Shown here: piece after piece, positions 33,766 to 41,996 of the stretch
How the letters are laid out: each line of letters starts with the position of its first letter
How positions within the stretch are numbered: the first letter of the stretch is position 1
DNA from: JAAYXS01 sp964550375
GTDB lineage: Bacteria > Planctomycetota > Phycisphaerae > UBA1845 > Fen-1342
Length of the DNA stretch: 64,000 bases
NCBI GenBank assembly: GCA_964550375.1
Contig: CAZJYX010000016.1
Location: 1 to 64,000 of the forward strand
Direction: 5' to 3'
Translations under genes and position numbers: made by a program
Notes under the pieces: generated by a model
Seen by the model: the letters and a program-made list of their open reading frames with translations, nothing else
Told to the model about the DNA's origin: nothing
Databases searched by the model: none

Positions 33766-35175
33766 CTACTCGCTCGGGCGGCGACGGCGAGCCGGTCGGC
33801 GCGGGCGCTCGTCTGCGTCGAAGGTTCGCTTGCGGCGCAGCAACTGGTGGTAGTGCTGGCCAAAGCGATGCGCTTCATCCCGAATCTGCTGCAGCAGGCG
33901 CAAAGCCTCGTCGTTGCGCGCCAGCTTGTGCGGCCGCGTGCGGGCCTGCACGTAGATCAGCTCCTCCCGCTTGGCGAGCGCGACGACCATCGGCGGCCGA
34001 GCGGCGTGTCCGCCCTCGACGTCTATTGCCTGGTACATCTGCTCGAACGCCCCCAGGGCGGCGTGCAACTGGCCCAGCCCGCCGTCTATCAGAATGACGT
34101 CGGGGAACAGCTCGGCCGAGACGGCCGCATAGCGATAACGCCGTGCGATGACCTCGCGGATCATGGCGTAATCATCGACACCCGCGACTGTCTTTATCCG
34201 AAAACGCCGATAGCCGGACTTGCACGGCTTGCCGTCGATAAAACAGACCAGCGAGCCCACCGAGGCCTCGCCCTGGAGCGTGGCGATGTCGATACCCTCG
34301 ATGACGCGCGGCGCTGCGGCGAGGTCCAACAGGCTGCGGAGCCGTTCCAGGCCGGCGCGCGGATCGACGAAGAAGGCCTCGGGCTGGACGTCCTCACGCG
34401 GATCGCCACTGAGCGCCAGGGATTCAATGGCCTTGATGCGGTCGCGCAGCACGGCCGCCTCCTCGTAGCGCTGTTGCTCCGCGGCCTGCTGCATCTGCCG
34501 GTTCATCTCGCGCAGCAGCACGCTCCGCTTCGAGTTGAGGAAACGCAGCAGGCGCCGGATGTCAGCGGCATACGCCGACCGGCTGATGCGGTCGGCGCAG
34601 GGCGCCGTGCACTGGTCGATCGCGTGCAGCAGGCAGGGCCGGAAGAAGCGCCGGCGGTCGTCGTCCGCCTTGATTTCCAGCTCGCACGTACGGAACTTGA
34701 AAACCTTCTGGAGCGCGTTCACCGCGTCGCGCAGACCGGTGGCGTTTATGAAGGGCCCGTACAGTTTGCTGCCCTGGCCGCGCGGCTGGCGTGTGACGCG
34801 CACGCCCGGGAAATCCTCGGACGTCGTTATCTCCAGGTATGGGAAAGTCTTGTCGTCCTTGAGTCGCTCGTTGTAACGTGGCTGAGTATCCTTTATCAGG
34901 CGGTTCTCAGTCAGCAGCGCGTCGACCTCGGTCTCGCATTCGATGAAGTCGATGTCGCGCACGCGTGCAACCATGTGCGCAATCTCCGGACCGCGCGTGC
35001 TCAGCAGGTCGGCCGAGTTCTGAAAGTAACTGGCGACGCGGGCCCGCAGATCCCGGGCCTTGCCAATGTACAACACGACGCCGTCGGCATCTTTCATCAG
35101 GTATACGCCCGGACACTTCGGCAGTGTGCCGATCTTGTCGCGGATTCGACCGAGATCATCGGAATTGATCGACAT
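33766..35175 (-). CDS. uvrC: Excinuclease ABC subunit C lacking the C-terminal HhH domain
   Basis: 469 residues from ATG 35175; typical UvrC is about 600. The GIY-YIG nuclease domain (CPGVYLMKDADG, LYIGKARDLRARV, ENRLIKDTQPRYN) is at 21-102. The Cys set 164, 181, 189, 193 is the position of the UvrC iron-sulfur cluster. A UVR motif lies at about 225-255, and the RNase H-like nuclease core has Asp296 (EGIDIATLQG), Asp364 (VILIDGGLGQL) and the His of RDEAHRFGQHYH. The protein then ends in an Arg/Pro tail where the tandem helix-hairpin-helix domain should begin; there is no room for one before the terminator at 33732. Both incision activities seem intact, but damaged-DNA bubble binding by HhH is missing. 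Confidence 0.92.
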   Translation of the reverse strand: MSINSDDLGRIRDKIGTLPKCPGVYLMKDADGVVLYIGKARDLRARVASYFQNSADLLSTRGPEIAHMVARVRDIDFIECETEVDALLTENRLIKDTQPRYNERLKDDKTFPYLEITTSEDFPGVRVTRQPRGQGSKLYGPFINATGLRDAVNALQKVFKFRTCELEIKADDDRRRFFRPCLLHAIDQCTAPCADRISRSAYAADIRRLLRFLNSKRSVLLREMNRQMQQAAEQQRYEEAAVLRDRIKAIESLALSGDPREDVQPEAFFVDPRAGLERLRSLLDLAAAPRVIEGIDIATLQGEASVGSLVCFIDGKPCKSGYRRFRIKTVAGVDDYAMIREVIARRYRYAAVSAELFPDVILIDGGLGQLHAALGAFEQMYQAIDVEGGHAARPPMVVALAKREELIYVQARTRPHKLARNDEALRLLQQIRDEAHRFGQHYHQLLRRKRTFDADERPRRPARRRRPSE

Positions 35176-35377
35176 TGTCACCGCGGGATTATATCTCCCG
35201 CTGGGCGGGCGGTACCCGGCGCGCCGCCCCTTGCAAATCGCCGGCGACGGTGCTAGAACCTCCGCATCGGGCCCTGTGCGGCCGGCCTGCGGCGACGCTG
35301 GGAGCCGCGGGGCGATTTGTGGGGCCATGCCCCGGGACATGGAAGGCCAACCTGGATAAGGCGTCACGGAGAGCAAT

Positions 35378-35578
35378 GTGGACGAGTATTTGAAGCTCAA
35401 GGGCCTGGTCGACGAGGTTGCGGAAGACGTATACAAGGCGATGGGTGGGAACAAGGCCGCCGGCACGCGCGTCCGCAAGGTTATGCAGGATATCAAGAAC
35501 TGCGCCCAGGAGGTGCGGAAGCGCGTTCTGGAGATCCGCGACACCGACTCCGTCCCGCCGGCGCAGGGCGGCTGCTGA
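35378..35578 (+). CDS. Histone H1-like (Hc1-type) nucleoid protein
   Basis: 66 residues starting at GTG 35378 (GGAGA upstream): the first part is DEYLKLKGLVDEVAEDVYKA, and the core GGNKAAGTRVRKVMQDIKNC matches the GNKAAxxRVR signature of chlamydial Hc1 and planctomycete H1-like proteins. Helical and charged, but without the long Lys/Ala/Pro tail of eukaryotic H1; it ends GGC. Probable DNA-compacting or nucleoid-associated protein. It begins a plus-strand run with the FabZ-like and UvrC-like genes. Confidence 0.8.
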   Translation: MDEYLKLKGLVDEVAEDVYKAMGGNKAAGTRVRKVMQDIKNCAQEVRKRVLEIRDTDSVPPAQGGC

Positions 35579-35649
35579 GTTAAGCCCCGGCAAAGCAGGG
35601 TCCCGGCGCGCGGTGTAGACCCCCTCACCTCGGGCCCAGGAAGGCATCC

Positions 35650-36123
35650 ATGCCCCCTCCGGCCATTCTTGACCCGACCACGCTCGATTTCTCGAACCTC
35701 ATAGCCGATCGGGCCGCTGTCGAACAAGCCAACCCCCACCGTCACGAGTTCTCGCTCGTGGACGGCGTGCTGCTTCTTGATCTCGAACGGGGCTTGTTCG
35801 CGGGCTACCACGATGTCCGGACGGACGCCTGGTGGGTTCGCGGACACGTGCCCGGACGCCCGCTCTTCCCCGGCGTCCTCATGATCGAGGTGGCAGCGCA
35901 GCTCTCGAGCTACGTGACGCACAAGGCGCTGAAGGTTGAACGCTTCGTGGGACTAACCGCCGTCAACGACGTCAAGTACCGGGGCACCGTGGCTCCGCCG
36001 TGCCGGTTCGTCGTGGTTGGCCAGGCTCTGGACGTCCGGCCGCGGCGCACGAAATGCGCAACGCAGGGCTTCGTCAACGGCAACATGGTGTTCGAGGCCG
36101 TCATTACCGGCATGCTTCTGTAG
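35650..36123 (+). CDS. FabZ-like 3-hydroxyacyl-ACP dehydratase
   Basis: 157 residues from ATG 35650 (AGGAAGG upstream). Hot-dog fold of FabZ/FabA type: WWVRGHVPGRPLFPGVLMIE carries the catalytic His of the family (GHFPGxPxxPG), and EVAAQLSSYV contains the central-helix Glu/Gln. FVGLTAVNDVKYRGTVAPPC corresponds to the strand that shapes the acyl channel. FabZ removes water from 3-hydroxyacyl-ACP in fatty-acid elongation. The N-terminal 50 residues differ from housekeeping FabZ and no fab cluster is near, so a specialised dehydratase for a modified lipid is also possible. Confidence 0.85.
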   Translation: MPPPAILDPTTLDFSNLIADRAAVEQANPHRHEFSLVDGVLLLDLERGLFAGYHDVRTDAWWVRGHVPGRPLFPGVLMIEVAAQLSSYVTHKALKVERFVGLTAVNDVKYRGTVAPPCRFVVVGQALDVRPRRTKCATQGFVNGNMVFEAVITGMLL

Positions 36124-36249
36124 GAGGGGCCGCAGGGACGGTCCAAGCACCCGTCGAATTATGTTGCGGGCAGGCGGGCGATCCGTTATCTGGTAGTGCG
36201 GCTGTGGGTCGTGCGGCAGCGGCCCGGCGGCGACAGCAACGTGATCGCC

Positions 36250-37476
36250 ATGAAACGCGTCAGCGGAACCATCGCCGAAGCGCTTCCTGAAGAGCGCACT
36301 TGGCCGGGTCCACCCGAGGAGGGCGACCTGGCGGCTTTGCCAGGCTGTCCGGCGGTGTACCTCTTGCTGGCCTCCGCACAGGTGCCGGTTCAGCTCGCCA
36401 CAACTCAGCACCTTCGGCGGCTGGCAATCGCCCGGCTGGGAAACGGGCAACGCTCCCGGCCCGGCAAGACCAACCTGGCCGAAATCGTGCGGGGGGTCCG
36501 CTGGATACGCGTGGCTTCGGCGTTCGAGGCCCGCTGGCGTTACTACCTGCTCGCGCGCCAGATGTACCCCGTTCGTTATCGGCGTCTCATCTCCTTCGGG
36601 CCGGCCTGGTTCCTGCACATCGACCTGGCGCAGCGAATCCCGGAGTTGCGTATCACCCAGCGCATCTGGCACGACGCCGGCGACTACGTCGGCCCGTGGC
36701 TAACGCAAGGTGCTGCGCGGAAGGCCCTGGACGCACTGCTGGACGTGTTCGAATTGTGTCGCCATCCGGAGCAGGTACGCCGGGCGCCTGAGGGGCGGCG
36801 CTGTGCGTATGCCGACATGGGGCGCTGCGACGCACCCTGTGATGGTTCCGTGCCGCTCGCCCGGTACCTGGCCCGCTGCCGGGAGGCCTGGAGCTTCGTC
36901 CGCGGCAATACCGCGGCTTGGCTGGATGAGATCAAGGAGCGCATGCGGCAGGCCGCCCGCGAACGCCGATACGAGGACGCCAGTACGTATAAGCGCCGGA
37001 TGGCGTGGGCGTGGAAGTGGATTGAAGGCACGCAACCCCTGGTCAGGCCGGCCGAGGAGTTGACCGATCTGCTGGCCGTTCCCGCCGTACGCCGGCGCGC
37101 CTGGCGCTTGTTCCTATTCTGGCGCGGTGATCTCCTCGTGGGGCCGCTACTGCCGGATCGCAAGCTGCCGGCGAGTGCGGCAGCGTGGCTGCGAGAACAA
37201 CTGCAAAACTTGCCGGAACCGGCGGAGCCCGCCATTCGCATGGAGCAGACCTGGCTGGTGGCCCACTTCCTGGCCAGCCGTGGCGGGAACGTTTCACTAG
37301 TGGAACGGCTGTCCGGCGGGGAAATGCCGGCTGATCTGGAGGCGCGGCTCTCGGAGCGCCTAATCGAACAGCAGGGCCGACCGGCGGAGGCCGCCGCGGG
37401 ACCTGACGGCGGGTCGGATTCCGACCATGAGACGCAAACCGGCAACAATCCGCGGCACACTGGCGAATCCGTTTGA
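36250..37476 (+). CDS. UvrC-like protein with degenerate GIY-YIG motif
   Basis: 408 residues from ATG 36250; GTGs at 36196 and 36241 are possible alternatives. It aligns with the N-terminal half of UvrC: GCPAVYLLLASAQVPVQLAT (GIY kept as AVY, the YIG part lost), QHLRRLAIARL (Arg kept), AFEARWRYYLLARQMYPVRY (Glu kept), then YVGPWLTQGAARKALDALLD and a Cys set at 170, 185, 193, 197 with the same final spacing (x7, x3) as the uvrC iron-sulfur site. A UVR-type helix pair, MRQAARERRYEDASTYKRRM, follows at about 232-251. The C-terminal nuclease core is absent. It is probably a repair accessory or DNA/UvrB-binding protein rather than an active nuclease. Confidence 0.75.
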   Translation: MKRVSGTIAEALPEERTWPGPPEEGDLAALPGCPAVYLLLASAQVPVQLATTQHLRRLAIARLGNGQRSRPGKTNLAEIVRGVRWIRVASAFEARWRYYLLARQMYPVRYRRLISFGPAWFLHIDLAQRIPELRITQRIWHDAGDYVGPWLTQGAARKALDALLDVFELCRHPEQVRRAPEGRRCAYADMGRCDAPCDGSVPLARYLARCREAWSFVRGNTAAWLDEIKERMRQAARERRYEDASTYKRRMAWAWKWIEGTQPLVRPAEELTDLLAVPAVRRRAWRLFLFWRGDLLVGPLLPDRKLPASAAAWLREQLQNLPEPAEPAIRMEQTWLVAHFLASRGGNVSLVERLSGGEMPADLEARLSERLIEQQGRPAEAAAGPDGGSDSDHETQTGNNPRHTGESV

Positions 37477-37863
37477 CAGCCGGGTCAGCAGCACGAATAC
37501 TTCAGTATGTGGCATGGTGGCCGTGACGTGCGGATCGCGCGGTGGCCTGGGTGCCGCGTTGCACGTCCAGCAGTACTCGGCCAGGTCGGAAGCAATCTGA
37601 AGATATGCACCCGACGCCTCCGTCGACGGCGCTGCCACGCGGGTGCAACCGAGTGATACGTGGCTGGGCTGTCAGCCCACGAAGAGCACTTGTGCAGCCG
37701 GCATTGCGTCGTTGCGGGGCGAAGCTGCCCGCTTAGCGTGAGGGAGCATATGGCCGGCGGCTCGAATCCCGGAGCGGCAGCTCAGCCACTCATTTTACCC
37801 AGGTGCGCTTGAACGCGCATCAGGTTTGTGGTCGCGCCGGCCGGGGACGCCTGTCTCAGGCGC
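37477..37863. other. Intergenic region, no gene seen
   Basis: 387 bases between convergent genes. A 92-codon minus-strand frame (37360-37638) overlaps the UvrC-like gene and shows no feature. A short stem CGCCTG/CAGGCG at 37848-37862 sits just after the dehydrogenase stop and could help end its transcript. Confidence 0.5.
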
Positions 37864-39189
37864 CTATGCCTTAACAATACGCCCGGCCGGCCTTTTCTTG
37901 CGCCCGGTCGCATTGCGCGTATCCACGATCAGCTTCGCATGCTCCACTACCGCGTCGTAGTCCACGGCCTTGTGGTCCGTCGCAATCAGTACGCAATCGT
38001 ACTTGGCGAGCTGCGCCGCCGTCAGCGGCACGCTGCGCATGTGCGTGATGTTGTGCTTGCGCATCGGCTTGGCAACCGGAATGTGCGGATCGTGATAGTC
38101 CACGTTCGCACCCCGCGCCCGCAGTAGGTCAATCAGCATCACCGAGGGACTCTCACGCACATCATCCACGTCCGCCTTGTACGCCAGACCCAGGACAAGG
38201 ATGCGCGCGTTCTTCACCGCCTTCCCGTGGCTGTTGAGCGCCTCCATGACCCGCGCCACCACGTGCTCCGGCATGTACGTGTTGATCTCCGCCGCCAATT
38301 CGATGAAACGCGTCGGTCGCCCGTACTGACGGGCCTTCCATGACAGGTACAGCGGATCGATCGGTATGCAGTGCCCCCCCAGCCCGGGGCCGGGATAGAA
38401 CGCCTGGAAGCCGAACGGCTTGGTCCGGGCCGCCTCGATTACCTCCCACACATCGATGCCCATTCGATCAAAGATCAGCTTGAGTTCGTTCACCAGGGCG
38501 ATATTCACCGCCCGGTACACGTTCTCCATGATCTTGCAGGCCTCCGCCACCTCACAGGTCGAGACCGGCACGACCGTCGAAAGCGCCTCCGCATAGAGCG
38601 CCGCCGCCAGCTTGCCGCTCGTCCGCGATGCACCGCCCACGACCTTGGGAATGTCCTTCGTCGTCACGTCCGTGCGCCCGGGGTCCTCACGCTCTGGCGA
38701 AAACGCCAGGAAGTAGTCGCGGTCCAATCGCATGCCCGTGGCGTCCAGCAACGGCCGCACGACCTCCCGCGTCGTACCCGGATAGGTCGTCGATTCCAGT
38801 ACGATCAACTGGCCCCGCCGCAGCCGCTTGGCGATCTCCTCCGCCGTCGCGCGCACGTATGTCATGTCGGGATCACGCATCTCGTCCAGCGGCGTCGGCA
38901 CGCAGATCAGGATGGCGTCCGGCTGCTTGAGCCGATTCATGTCCGTGGTCGGCGCGAAGCGCCGGCGGCGAATGAACTCGTTGAAGATATTGGCCGGCAG
39001 ATGCTCGATGTATGATTTCCCCGCCTTGAGCATCTTGACCTTCTTGGGGTCCACATCGAAACCGATCACGTTGAAGCCGGAGCGGCAGAATTCGCGCACC
39101 AGCGGCAACCCGACGTAGCCCAAGCCAATGACCCCGACAACCGCCGAATGGTCACGGATCTTGTGCATCAACTGCTCGGAAGCGCTCAT
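37864..39189 (-). CDS. Nucleotide-sugar dehydrogenase (UDP-GlcNAc/UDP-hexose 6-dehydrogenase, WbpA-like)
   Basis: 441 residues from ATG 39189 (GGAG upstream). The NAD-binding Rossmann motif is VGVIGLGYVGLPLV at about 18-31, the substrate loop is FSPEREDPGR, and the catalytic Cys lies in GPGLGGHCIPIDPLYL. A C-terminal UDP-binding domain follows (LGLAYKADVDDVRESPS). It oxidises a UDP-sugar to the uronic acid with two NAD. The PEREDPG and GLGGHCIPIDP forms are more like WbpA/WbpO (UDP-HexNAc) than plain UDP-glucose dehydrogenase, though this is not decisive. It probably feeds polysaccharide synthesis by glycosyltransferases elsewhere in the window. Confidence 0.92.
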   Translation of the reverse strand: MSASEQLMHKIRDHSAVVGVIGLGYVGLPLVREFCRSGFNVIGFDVDPKKVKMLKAGKSYIEHLPANIFNEFIRRRRFAPTTDMNRLKQPDAILICVPTPLDEMRDPDMTYVRATAEEIAKRLRRGQLIVLESTTYPGTTREVVRPLLDATGMRLDRDYFLAFSPEREDPGRTDVTTKDIPKVVGGASRTSGKLAAALYAEALSTVVPVSTCEVAEACKIMENVYRAVNIALVNELKLIFDRMGIDVWEVIEAARTKPFGFQAFYPGPGLGGHCIPIDPLYLSWKARQYGRPTRFIELAAEINTYMPEHVVARVMEALNSHGKAVKNARILVLGLAYKADVDDVRESPSVMLIDLLRARGANVDYHDPHIPVAKPMRKHNITHMRSVPLTAAQLAKYDCVLIATDHKAVDYDAVVEHAKLIVDTRNATGRKKRPAGRIVKA

Positions 39190-39316
39190 CGCTTGTAGTC
39201 TCCGTGTCTCAGACCGCACAGGCACCCCGCGACGTTCTACTCGCGGTAGCAGGCCTTGGCAAGCGCACCCGGCGCCTGGCTAAGCCGACCGAGCTGCGCC
39301 CACCGCCGAGCAACCG

Positions 39317-40084
39317 CTATTGCGAGTCGCCCCCCGGCTCCACACCCTCTCGCTCGGCCGCGCCGACCACCGTCAACGGGTTGTCGAAGCCTTCCCGCTC
39401 GCACAGCAACGCGACGATCTCCTCGAACTTGGCGATCTTCTGGTTGTCGATGCGCAGACGCTGCTCGCGCTCGCCGTCCTGGTAATACAAATCGACCCAC
39501 CCCTTGCGGTTGTAATCGCGCAAGTCCTTCATGTCGGCAAACGCGATGCGCCGCCCACCGTAGCTCAGCCCCTCCTCGTCGATCACCGCCCGCAGCCTGG
39601 CCGCGCGCACGGCCCGCACGAGGAAGTACGCGGACCCGATTATTACGACAAGCCCCCAGTAATACTGGTTGCGAATCTCCTCCTTGCTCTTGCCCCAGGC
39701 GTACCAGCGGCTCTGCGCCAGGTCCACCCGACCATTACGGACAGGTACTGTCGCCATACCGTACGCACTGATGAACAGCTCGGTTCCGTCGGCCACGCCC
39801 GGCCTGGGTTGCACCGGCTGGCCCAGCAGCTTGTGAACCTCGGCGACCGACTGGGGACCGACCTTCAACATGGCGTCGTAGTCGTCTTTCGACGGGATCT
39901 CGCCGAACTCGACCGGCCCATCCACCCAGCTCAACAGGTGCTTCTGAGCTTCCGCGATGTTCTGGTTGCGGTAGCCGACCGCCCCGTCGTAGAAGAAGTA
40001 TGCCGCCACGACGACGAAAACCACGCACACCACCAGCCAGTAGTTGCGATCAAACTTGGCCGGCCCGCTTTCCAGTAAATTCAT
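39317..40084 (-). CDS. Two-helix membrane protein, unknown function
   Basis: 255 residues from ATG 40084. Transmembrane helix 1 at about 17-32 (VVCVVFVVVAAYFFYDG), then a soluble loop of about 110 residues (KDDYDAMLKVGPQSVAEVHK, SRWYAWGKSKEEIRN), helix 2 at about 144-160 (WGLVVIIGSAYFLVRAV), and a cytoplasmic PH-like segment (VIDEEGLSYGGRRIAFADMK, GWVDLYYQDGER). The domain after helix 2 resembles bacterial PH-like domains attached to membrane proteins. The gene is divergent from gpmI. No enzymatic motif. Confidence 0.7.
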   Translation of the reverse strand: MNLLESGPAKFDRNYWLVVCVVFVVVAAYFFYDGAVGYRNQNIAEAQKHLLSWVDGPVEFGEIPSKDDYDAMLKVGPQSVAEVHKLLGQPVQPRPGVADGTELFISAYGMATVPVRNGRVDLAQSRWYAWGKSKEEIRNQYYWGLVVIIGSAYFLVRAVRAARLRAVIDEEGLSYGGRRIAFADMKDLRDYNRKGWVDLYYQDGEREQRLRIDNQKIAKFEEIVALLCEREGFDNPLTVVGAAEREGVEPGGDSQ

Positions 40085-40278
40085 GGCGGCATCCCGCCTT
40101 TCAGGCTGGGCCGCAGTCGCGCCCCTGGCACACCACGACCCCGGGTTGAATTCCGGACTGAATCCTACAGTGAGCCTGATCGTAGTCGCAGCCTCACCGC
40201 GCGTCGAGCCGCCCCCGGGCGGTTTCAAATTGCCCCGCCTGCTGGTAACCTGTCCAGACCTGACGGAGGACCGCAGCC

Positions 40279-41898
40279 GTGACAGTAGTCGCCAGGAACC
40301 GCCCCGGTGTGCTGATTATTCGTGACGGGTGGGGGCACAACCCCGACTCGCAATGGGACCACGCCAACGCCATCAAACTCGCCGACCCGCCGGTCGATCG
40401 TGACCTGCGCGCGCACTGGCCCACGACCCTGATCGGCACGAGTGGGCCGGACGTGGGGCTGCCGCCCGGCACAATGGGTAACAGCGAGGTCGGCCACCAG
40501 AACCTCGGGGCCGGCCGCATCGTCGACCAGGAGTCCGTGCGCATCTCCAAGGCCATCGCCGACGGCTCGTTCTTCCGCAACGCCGAGCTGGTCGCGGCCG
40601 TCGAGACCTGCCTGGCACGCAAGTCTCAACTGCACATCATGGGCCTGGCCAGCGACGAAGGGGTGCACTCGCGGCTCGAACACCTCTTCGCCTGCGTGGA
40701 GTTGGCCGCGCGCCGCGGGCTGCGCGACGTGTACGTGCACTGCTTCACCGACGGCCGCGACTCACCGCCCACCAGCGGCGTCGGCTACGTGCAGCGCATC
40801 GAAGAGCGGTTACGGCGCATCGACGTCGGCCAGATCGCCTCCGTCTGCGGCCGCTACTGGGCCATGGATCGCGACAACCGCTGGGACCGCGTGGCCCGGG
40901 CCTATCGCATGTTGACCGAAGGTGACGCCGTGGCCGCCCCCAGCGCCACCGTCGCCCTGCAACGCTACTACGACCAGCCGGCTGCCCCTAACATGAAGGG
41001 CGACGAGTTCGTAGTGCCAACCGTGATCAGCGAGGACGGCCGGCGGCCACTGGCGCTCGTCCGGGACGGCGACGCCATCATCTTCTTCAACTACCGCGGC
41101 GACCGCCCGCGCGAACTGACACGAGCCTTCACCTTCGACACTTTCCCGTGCATCGCCCGCGACAAGAGCGGCGCGGAACGGGAGATGGGCTTCCGGCGCG
41201 AGAAGAAACTGGACCTCTTCTACGTGACCATGACCGCCTACGAAGACGGCCTGCCCGTCAAGGTCGCGTTTACCAAGCCGCCCAAGATGAAGAACATCGT
41301 AGGCGAATACTTCGGCCGGCTGGGGTTGCGGCAGTTCCGCTGCGCGGAGACCGAGAAATACGCGCACGTCACATTCTTCTTCAACGACTACCGCGAGGAG
41401 CCCTTCCCCGGCGAAGACCGCCAACTGGTCGCCTCGCCCAGCGTCGGAACGTACGACGAGCAGCCGGAGATGTCCGCGCCGGCCGTGGCCGACGCCGCGG
41501 TCGCCCGCATCGCCAGCGGCGCCTACGACTTCGTCCTCGTCAACTTCGCCAACCCGGACATGGTCGGACACACGGGCGACATCGCGGCGGCCACAAAGGC
41601 CTGTCGCGTCGTCGATGAATGCGTCGGCCGCGTGCTGGCCGCGGTCACAAAGACCGGCGGCTGCGCCATCATTACCGCTGACCACGGCAACTTCGAGCAG
41701 ATGATCGATCCCCAAACCGGCGGCCCGCACACCGCCCACACGCTCTTCCCCGTCCCGCTGCACGTCTTCGGCCAGCCGTTCCAGAACGTCTCGCTGCGCG
41801 AGGGCGGCACGCTCGCCGACGTCTTGCCGACCATGCTGGCCATGCTCGGCCTCGACCAGCCGGAAGAGATGACCGGCCGGTCGCTGATCGTCGGGTAG
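40279..41898 (+). CDS. gpmI: 2,3-bisphosphoglycerate-independent phosphoglycerate mutase
   Basis: 539 residues, starting with GTG 40279 preceded by GGAGG. Alkaline-phosphatase-superfamily enzyme that interconverts 3- and 2-phosphoglycerate with two metal ions. Asp16 in RDGWGHN, catalytic Ser69 in GTMGNSEVGHQNLG, CFTDGRDSPPTSG, FFNYRGDRPRELTRAF, NFANPDMVGHTGD and ITADHGNFEQM are all present and in order. Complete central glycolysis/gluconeogenesis enzyme. It is followed after about 100 bases by a ROK sugar kinase on the same strand, so two sugar-metabolism genes may be coexpressed. Confidence 0.95.
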   Translation: MTVVARNRPGVLIIRDGWGHNPDSQWDHANAIKLADPPVDRDLRAHWPTTLIGTSGPDVGLPPGTMGNSEVGHQNLGAGRIVDQESVRISKAIADGSFFRNAELVAAVETCLARKSQLHIMGLASDEGVHSRLEHLFACVELAARRGLRDVYVHCFTDGRDSPPTSGVGYVQRIEERLRRIDVGQIASVCGRYWAMDRDNRWDRVARAYRMLTEGDAVAAPSATVALQRYYDQPAAPNMKGDEFVVPTVISEDGRRPLALVRDGDAIIFFNYRGDRPRELTRAFTFDTFPCIARDKSGAEREMGFRREKKLDLFYVTMTAYEDGLPVKVAFTKPPKMKNIVGEYFGRLGLRQFRCAETEKYAHVTFFFNDYREEPFPGEDRQLVASPSVGTYDEQPEMSAPAVADAAVARIASGAYDFVLVNFANPDMVGHTGDIAAATKACRVVDECVGRVLAAVTKTGGCAIITADHGNFEQMIDPQTGGPHTAHTLFPVPLHVFGQPFQNVSLREGGTLADVLPTMLAMLGLDQPEEMTGRSLIVG

Positions 41899-41996
41899 CA
41901 TGTGACCGCCCCGTCCGGCCAGCCCCGGCCGCGCGTCAGCCGGCCATCATCGCCAACCGATAGAGTGACCATACGGACTGCGCCAGGAGCATGCGG

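Noticed and set aside
37360..37638. 92-codon minus-strand frame
   Set aside because: Overlaps the UvrC-like gene and shows no sign of selection.
37740..37800. Possible tRNA T-arm (GGCTCGAATCCCGG)
   Set aside because: The flanks do not form an acceptor or anticodon stem.
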